Positions 6,439 to 10,590 of a stretch of 10,590 nucleotides of DNA are shown one piece after another. The stretch's first letter is position 1; each line of letters starts with the position of its first letter. The DNA is taken from positions 1-10,590 of the forward strand of contig JACQGW010000138.1 in NCBI GenBank assembly GCA_016199325.1, written 5' to 3'. Under the pieces are notes generated by a model, which saw nothing but the letters and a program-made list of their open reading frames with translations, had not been told where the DNA came from and ran no database searches. The DNA comes from Chloroflexota bacterium (lineage in GTDB: Bacteria; Chloroflexota; Dehalococcoidia; JACQGW01). The position numbers and the translations under genes were made by a program.

Positions 6439-7667
6439 TGGAATCCCATGCTAGTCCTGCTGGACGGGCTCACCAGTCTCATGCGTCATGCGTCATTCCG
6501 TCAGACGTCGATGCGCGCTGCCCGTCAACATCACTGCGGCGTCCCTTTCGCACAGGCTATCGGCCTCGGTTGGTCGTCGGCGTCCTGCTGCTCGTCCTGA
6601 ACCTCTTCACGCCGGGCTTCGGCCCGCCAGTCTTCACCGACGGCGACGATCCGGCGCGCCGGCTCGGCGCGCCCCAGGTCCGGGCGCTGGCGGTCGCCCC
6701 GACCGGTCTGACCGCCCGTGCCGTCCTGATCATGGACCGTGAGAGCGGCCGCGTCGTCTGGGAGCGGAACGGCCGGGCCCGGGTGGCGCCCGCGAGCACG
6801 ACGAAGATCATGACGGCGCTCCTCGCCATCGAGAAAGGGGGCTTGAAGGAGACGATCGTCGTCCAGGCCGAGGATCTCCGGCCGCTCGCGGGAACCGGCA
6901 GCTCGGTGATGGGGCTGCAGCCCGGCGATCGCCTGACGCTGGAGGACCTGCTCTGGGGGCTGATGCTCCCCTCCGGGAACGATGCCGCCGTGGTCGTCGC
7001 CCGCGGCGTCGCCGGGTCGGTGCCGGCGTTTGTGGCGCTGATGAACACCCGGGCGCAGGATCTGGGGTTACGCGGCACCCACTTCGCCAACCCGCACGGG
7101 CTCGACGACCCCCAGCACTACACCACGGCCGAAGACCTGGCGAGCCTTGCCCGCCACGCCATGCAGGACCCGCTCTTTCGCACGATCGTCGGCACCGAGC
7201 GAACGGCTCTCCAGGCCAGCCGGCAGTTCGCAATGGTCAACACCAACCGGCTCCTCGCCTATCCCGATCTGGCGCCCGGCGTCGACGGCGTGAAGACGGG
7301 CACCACCGGCGATGCCGGCGACTGCGTGATCGCCTCGGTGACCCGCGGCGGGCGCTCGTTCATCATCGCCGTGATGGGCAGTCGGGGCCGCAATCCGGAC
7401 GCGATCAAGCTCATCGACTACGCCTACGCAACCTTCTCCTGGCTGCCGCTGCCGCCGCCGGCGTTCGCTACCCTGCCGAACGATCGCGGCGCGACAGCGA
7501 CCCGCCAGGAGCCCATCGGGTTGCTGGCGCCCTGGGATCGCCTCGCCGTGGACCTGCGGATCGACCTGATCCGTCGCGGCGGCTCGGCCGGCTCCGACGA
7601 TCCGATCGCGACCGTGACCTACCTAACCGGCGTCCCCGTGCAGACGGTGTCATTCTATCGACGCTAA
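6438..7667 (+). CDS. D-alanyl-D-alanine carboxypeptidase (peptidase S11, DacA/DacF type)
   Basis: A 409-residue penicillin-binding-type carboxypeptidase that removes the terminal D-Ala from peptidoglycan stem peptides outside the membrane. The three S11 motifs are intact: S120-T-T-K123 (nucleophile and general base), S179-G-N181, and K286-T-G288. The catalytic domain spans about 92-335, and a short proline-rich and beta-rich C-terminal part follows (336-409), smaller than a full PBP5 C domain. A single hydrophobic segment at 45-60 (LVVGVLLLVLNLF) after a basic RRPFRTGYRPR stretch is a signal anchor or signal peptide. The first 32 residues before it are unusual and include a CATGCGT repeat, so translation may begin later (CTG 6534 or TTG 6570). 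The GTG 6438 start, with GGGAGG and overlap with the preceding gene, is the best supported. The overlap places it in one unit with the GH18 enzyme for wall or spore-cortex remodelling. Confidence 0.92.
   Translation: MESHASPAGRAHQSHASCVIPSDVDARCPSTSLRRPFRTGYRPRLVVGVLLLVLNLFTPGFGPPVFTDGDDPARRLGAPQVRALAVAPTGLTARAVLIMDRESGRVVWERNGRARVAPASTTKIMTALLAIEKGGLKETIVVQAEDLRPLAGTGSSVMGLQPGDRLTLEDLLWGLMLPSGNDAAVVVARGVAGSVPAFVALMNTRAQDLGLRGTHFANPHGLDDPQHYTTAEDLASLARHAMQDPLFRTIVGTERTALQASRQFAMVNTNRLLAYPDLAPGVDGVKTGTTGDAGDCVIASVTRGGRSFIIAVMGSRGRNPDAIKLIDYAYATFSWLPLPPPAFATLPNDRGATATRQEPIGLLAPWDRLAVDLRIDLIRRGGSAGSDDPIATVTYLTGVPVQTVSFYRR
6480..6500 (+). repeat. CATGCGT tandem repeat inside the 5' part of the carboxypeptidase frame
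   Basis: CATGCGT (6480-6486) is repeated at once (6487-6493) and followed by the diverged CATTCCG. It encodes part of the atypical N-terminal extension (HASCVIP). It looks like intergenic short-repeat DNA rather than conserved coding sequence. Confidence 0.6.
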
Positions 7668-7693
7668 CGGTAGCAGGCGGATCGCCGGTTCCA

Positions 7694-7743
7694 CTTGGCG
7701 ATCTTGGCGTCTTGGCGGTTCGGCCACTCCCGAAGCCGCGCTA
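7694..7743 (-). repeat. Intergenic repeat element, copy C, starting at a stop codon
   Basis: On the minus strand this begins with TAGCGCGGCTTCGGGAG (TAG is the stop codon of the substrate-binding protein, 7743-7741). It continues through GGCCGAACCGCC and period-9 GCCAAGA units. It fills most of the 73-bp convergent gap after the carboxypeptidase gene. It is the closest relative of copy B. Confidence 0.85.
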
Positions 7744-8793
7744 GGCGATGTAGAAGAGGCCGGCGACGTTTCGGGGCACCGCTGCCAGATAGCCGCACTC
7801 GGCCAGGAGTCGGAAGACCGTTTCGTAGTCGGCGGCGTCTTCCGGGGAGATGTGCATGCGCTCAGCCGGCGCGTCGTCGTAGCCCAGATACCGGGCGATG
7901 GCCCGGTTGGCCTCATCGCTGAGGGGGGCGACGTGGTCGCCGCTGTAGCTCGTAGCGCCGGCAATGACCTGCACGGGCTCGCTCTTGTACCGCTGGTAGG
8001 CCTCGAAGTTCACCCGAATGAAGTCGTCGACGAACTTCTTCTGCCCCTGGATCCAGTCGCGGCGCGCCAGATAGCCGCCGTACATCAGGAGCCGCGGGCT
8101 GCCTGAGATCGCCTTCCATTCGGTGGCCAGGTCGGAGACGACCCGGAACTGGCCCAGGTCCTTGATCGCCGCCCAGACCATCGAGTCGACGACGCCCGCG
8201 TCCACCTCGCCGTTGAGCAGCAGGCTGGCCGGATCGTTGTCCTCCCGGACGGTCAGGCGCTCCTCGACGCGGAAACCGTAGTTCTTGAAGATGAACGCTC
8301 GCCAGTAGGCGAAGCCGGGGTGGTTGAGCGGGAAGACGCCGACCTTCTTGCCGACCAGGTCGGTGAGCTTCCTGGCCGGCGACTCGGCCGGAACGACCAG
8401 CGGGTAGCCCTCTCGGATCCAGGCGATCGGCAGGAAGAACTGGACGTCGGCGCCGGATTCGGCCAGCGCCGGGGTCAGCGGCGGCAGCGTCGCGATGACG
8501 TCGACCCGCCGAGCCAGGAAGGCGTCTCGCAGCGCCGCCTCGGTCTCATACACCTCGAAGATCGGGTCGTAGCCCAGCCGGCCGAGCAGCTCATCCTTGC
8601 GATAGGCCACGTACCGCCAGAGCGTCTGGGTGCCGGCCACAATGCCGAGCCGGATGGATTGCTTGCAGCCCGCCAGCAGTGGCGCCGCCGCCGCCGCCAG
8701 CCCGATGCCCAGCGCCAACCGGCCGGCTTGCCCAAGGAACGCCCGCCGGGTCTGCCTGATCTCTTTGCTGTCGCTGCTGTCGTTGCTGCGCAC
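7741..8793 (-). CDS. ABC transporter substrate-binding lipoprotein (nitrate/sulfonate/PhnD-like fold), Tat signal
   Basis: A 350-residue extracytoplasmic solute-binding protein. The N terminus carries a twin-arginine motif (TRRAFLG, residues 15-21), an alanine-rich hydrophobic stretch and the lipobox LLAGC with C43, so it should be exported folded and lipid-anchored. The mature part starts RLGIVAGTQTLWRYVAY and contains signatures of type 2 periplasmic binding proteins of the NMT1/SsuA/TauA/PhnD kind: DVIATLPPLTPAL, KLTDLVGKKVGVFPLNHPGFAYWRAFI, and LLNGEVDAGVVDSMVWAAI. The ligand is not predictable from sequence. GTG 8793 has GGGAGG 9 bases upstream and lies 15 bp after the hisS stop, so the two are probably cotranscribed. 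No permease or ATPase gene is in the window, so it is an orphan here. Confidence 0.88.
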   Translation of the reverse strand: MRSNDSSDSKEIRQTRRAFLGQAGRLALGIGLAAAAAPLLAGCKQSIRLGIVAGTQTLWRYVAYRKDELLGRLGYDPIFEVYETEAALRDAFLARRVDVIATLPPLTPALAESGADVQFFLPIAWIREGYPLVVPAESPARKLTDLVGKKVGVFPLNHPGFAYWRAFIFKNYGFRVEERLTVREDNDPASLLLNGEVDAGVVDSMVWAAIKDLGQFRVVSDLATEWKAISGSPRLLMYGGYLARRDWIQGQKKFVDDFIRVNFEAYQRYKSEPVQVIAGATSYSGDHVAPLSDEANRAIARYLGYDDAPAERMHISPEDAADYETVFRLLAECGYLAAVPRNVAGLFYIA

Positions 8794-8808
8794 CCCTGAT
8801 TCCCTCCC

Positions 8809-10059
8809 TCAGTTGCTCAGCTCGTCGGCGACGCGCTCGATGGGCACCGTGCGCTGCTCGGCGCGCGCGAGGTCGCGAACGACGATAGTGCCGGTCCGCA
8901 GCTCCTCGTCGCCCAGGATGAGCGCGTACCGGGCTTCCATGCCCCCGGCCGCCCGCAGTTGCGCCCTCAGGCTCCGCTCGCCGTGGGTGCTGGCAGCCGA
9001 GATGCCGCGCCGCCGCAGCTCGCTCAGCAACAGCACCGTCCGCTGCCGCGCAGCCTCGCCAACGCAGGCGACGAACGCGTGCGGTGGCGGCGACGACGGC
9101 ACGGCGACGCCCTGCTCCTTCAGCGCCAGGATGATCCGCTCGACGCCGGTGGCGAAGCCGATGGCCGGCGTCGGCGGGCCGCCGAGCTGCTCGATCAGGC
9201 CGTCGTAGCGACCGCCGCCGCAGATCGAGCTCTGGGCGCCGCCGCGGGCGGGCAAGACCTCGAACACCGTCTTCGTGTAGTAGTCCAGGCCGCGCACGAG
9301 CCGCGGGTTCACGACGGTCGGCAGCTTGAGCGCTTCCAGCGAGACGACGAGCTGTGCCCAGTGCTCGGCGCACTCGCCGCAGAGGTGGTCTGCGCTGTGC
9401 GGCGCGCCGGCGATGACCGGCTGGCAGCCGGGCGTCTTGCAGTCGAGCAGGCGAAGAGCGTTCCGGGGCAGCCGGCCGCGGCAGTCGTGGCAGACCTGGT
9501 CGAGCTGCTGCTCGTAGTACGCGCGGAGTTTGGCGATGTAGCCGGGCCGGCAGACGGGGCAGCCGATGTTGTTCACCTGGATCGTCAGGTCGCGGAGCCC
9601 CATGCGCTCGTAGAAGCGCCAGGCCAGGTCGATGACCTCGGCGTCGAGCGCGGCGTCCTGCTCGCCGATGACCTCGACGTCGAACTGATGGAACTGGCGA
9701 TAGCGTCCGGCCTGAGGCTTGTCGTAGCGGAACAGCGGGCCGAACGCGTAGAGCCGGACGGGCTGAGGCCAGCTCCGCATGCCGTGCTCCAGGTAGGCCC
9801 GGCAGATGCCGGCGGTCGCCTCCGGGCGAAGGGCCATCTCCTCCCCATCGCGGTCCTCGAAGACGTACATCTCCTTTTCGACGATGTCCGTCACCTCGCC
9901 GACGCCGCGTACGAAGAGGTCGGCGCGCTCGAAGATGGGCGTCTCGATGGAGCGGCAGCCGTAGAGCGCGCTGACCTCGTCCGCATGCCGAGCGACGTAG
10001 CGCCAGTACGGCGCTTCCTGCGGCAGGATATCGTTGGTTCCTCTCGGTTTCTGATACAC
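8809..10059 (-). CDS. hisS: Histidyl-tRNA synthetase
   Basis: A 416-residue class II aminoacyl-tRNA synthetase that charges tRNA-His in the cytoplasm. Motif 1 lies in the N-terminal region (PRGTNDILP, IETPIFERADLF). Motif 2 is FRYDKPQAGRYRQFHQFD (110-127). The histidine-binding peptide is LVRGLDYYTKTVFE (254-267). Motif 3 is AIGFATGVERI (299-309). The insertion between motif 2 and the histidine loop has eight cysteines (C167, C170, C190, C193, C207, C212, C227, C230) in paired spacing, which suggests zinc binding as in one bacterial HisRS subgroup. The anticodon-binding domain follows from about 326 (ARYALILGDEEL at 377-388). GTG 10059 is preceded by GGAGG with 6-base spacing (10066-10070). 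The downstream partner on the same strand is the substrate-binding lipoprotein. Confidence 0.97.
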   Translation of the reverse strand: MYQKPRGTNDILPQEAPYWRYVARHADEVSALYGCRSIETPIFERADLFVRGVGEVTDIVEKEMYVFEDRDGEEMALRPEATAGICRAYLEHGMRSWPQPVRLYAFGPLFRYDKPQAGRYRQFHQFDVEVIGEQDAALDAEVIDLAWRFYERMGLRDLTIQVNNIGCPVCRPGYIAKLRAYYEQQLDQVCHDCRGRLPRNALRLLDCKTPGCQPVIAGAPHSADHLCGECAEHWAQLVVSLEALKLPTVVNPRLVRGLDYYTKTVFEVLPARGGAQSSICGGGRYDGLIEQLGGPPTPAIGFATGVERIILALKEQGVAVPSSPPPHAFVACVGEAARQRTVLLLSELRRRGISAASTHGERSLRAQLRAAGGMEARYALILGDEELRTGTIVVRDLARAEQRTVPIERVADELSN

Positions 10060-10097
10060 GGCAAGCCTCCGACGCGCGCGCGAATGTCAACTGCCTG

Positions 10098-10126
10098 AGG
10101 ATACACGAACTGAAAGGACCGCGCAA
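10098..10126 (-). promoter_or_regulatory. Weak candidate promoter for hisS
   Basis: On the minus strand, TTGCGC (10126-10121) and TATCCT (10103-10098) are separated by 17 bases. The predicted leader before the hisS GTG is about 30 bases. Each box matches the consensus only partly. The nearby TTGACA (10090-10085) has no -10 box at a suitable distance and appears accidental. Confidence 0.3.
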
Positions 10127-10170
10127 CGAGCCCGAAACGACGCAACTATGAGGAGCTGCCCGACGAGGAA

Positions 10171-10410
10171 TTGCCGCCTGAGCTGCATGCCAGGGCAGAT
10201 GCTCTGATCGCACAGGCCGAGCAGGACGTCGAGGCGGCGCGGGTGGATTTCCGGTGGGGCAAGTCTCAGGTGGAAACCGTCAAGCGTGCGGCTGCGCTGA
10301 TGGGCGTCCCCTACCAGACGTACATCAAGCAGGTCGTGTTCCGCCAGGCGCTGGAAGACCTGCGAGCGGCCAGGGAGATCGCTCGCGCCCACGAGTGCAT
10401 CGCCGGCTAA
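10171..10410 (+). CDS. CopG / ribbon-helix-helix antitoxin-like protein, start uncertain
   Basis: A protein of 79 residues from TTG 10171. An extended ARVDFRWG strand is followed by a helix (KSQVETVKRAAALMG) and a second helix (PYQTYIKQVVFRQALEDLRAARE). This strand-helix-helix layout with the GVPYQTYIKQ turn is typical of CopG-type antitoxins and repressors, which bind DNA as dimers and usually autoregulate with a toxin. The same frame is open upstream to a TGA at 10111 and reads PKRRNYEELPDEELPPEL, which looks like coding sequence. However, it has no ATG or GTG (the only near-start codons are CTG 10156 and TTG 10171), and the ATG at 10148 is in another frame. The original start may be lost, or non-canonical. 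No toxin gene is seen: hisS lies upstream on the other strand, and nothing codes in the 180 bases downstream. Confidence 0.7.
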   Translation: MPPELHARADALIAQAEQDVEAARVDFRWGKSQVETVKRAAALMGVPYQTYIKQVVFRQALEDLRAAREIARAHECIAG

Positions 10411-10431
10411 GCAAGTAACCAGGCCCTTCGT

Positions 10432-10565
10432 CGCGCGGACTCTCCGCGTCGCGACCGTGAGCGAGCCGTTCCCCGGCGCGCGGGCGATTCTCCATACCAG
10501 TCAGGAGGCCGCAGCGCGCGGACCTTCCGAGCCGCGACCTTGGGGGAGCCTTTCCCGGGCGCGCG
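10432..10565. repeat. Imperfect tandem repeat, 83-bp period, with a hairpin
   Basis: The 51-bp segments 10432-10482 and 10515-10565 match at about 42 of 51 positions, both starting CGCGCGGAC and ending in a GCGCGCG run. In the first, CGCGGA-CTC-TCCGCG (10434-10448) forms a perfect 6-bp stem; in the second the stem is partly lost. The region 10411-10590 holds no gene I can support. It may be part of a longer array or a leader region cut off by the window edge. Confidence 0.55.
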
Positions 10566-10590
10566 CCCTCGACTCTACGCGCCAGGGAAC

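Noticed and set aside
10060..10170. T-box or other riboswitch ahead of hisS
   Set aside because: The hisS leader is only about 30-60 bases before the start and lacks the T-box core motif and a terminator hairpin.
8591..10213. 540-codon minus-strand frame and 379-codon plus-strand frame over hisS
   Set aside because: Both are shadows of hisS, whose catalytic motifs are unambiguous in its own frame.
10411..10590. Toxin gene partner for the CopG-like protein
   Set aside because: No open frame with a plausible start and toxin motif is visible in this stretch; the sequence is repeat-like.

Overview
The window is G+C-rich DNA (roughly two thirds G+C by eye) from a bacterium. The gene content suggests a Chloroflexota-like or other deep-branching, high-GC environmental lineage: a helicase C-terminal-like (PF13625-type) protein without a motor, a YaaH-like GH18 protein with repeated N-terminal modules, a cysteine-rich HisRS, and short-period intergenic repeats. 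The lineage is an inference, since no rRNA or other phylogenetic marker was analysed.

Layout from left to right. A small zinc-ribbon protein (+, 128-385) converges on a D-isomer 2-hydroxyacid dehydrogenase (-, 562-1584). The space between them is filled by a two-armed repeat element. A 224-bp gap with three consecutive hairpins leads to a 152-residue all-helical repeat protein (-, 1830-2288). That gene is divergent from a 706-residue helicase-associated-domain protein (+, 2499-4619), which has a good sigma70-type promoter just upstream. After a short tandem-repeat patch comes a two-gene unit (+): a secreted GH18 (spore-germination/YaaH-like) glycosidase (4765-6438) whose stop overlaps the start of a D-alanyl-D-alanine carboxypeptidase (6438-7667). 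Both should act on the cell wall. Converging on this unit is a two-gene unit (-): hisS (8809-10059) followed 15 bp later by a Tat/lipoprotein ABC substrate-binding protein (7741-8793). The right edge holds a CopG/ribbon-helix-helix antitoxin-like gene (+, about 10171-10410) with no visible toxin partner and no good start codon. It is followed by a gene-free stretch with an imperfect 83-bp tandem repeat.

Most genes look like ordinary housekeeping or accessory genes, and I see no obviously new multi-gene defence or biosynthetic system. The most unusual signal is non-coding. A roughly 50-bp element, beginning with TAG and running into a 9-bp-period GCCAAGA motif, occurs four times. In three of the four copies its TAG is exactly the stop codon of a gene. 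Both convergent intergenic spaces carry it, and one carries two copies as a long inverted repeat. At least three other short repeat types (CGCAGAGGA-type, TGGTTC-type, CATGCGT-type) and a hairpin cluster also occupy intergenic space.
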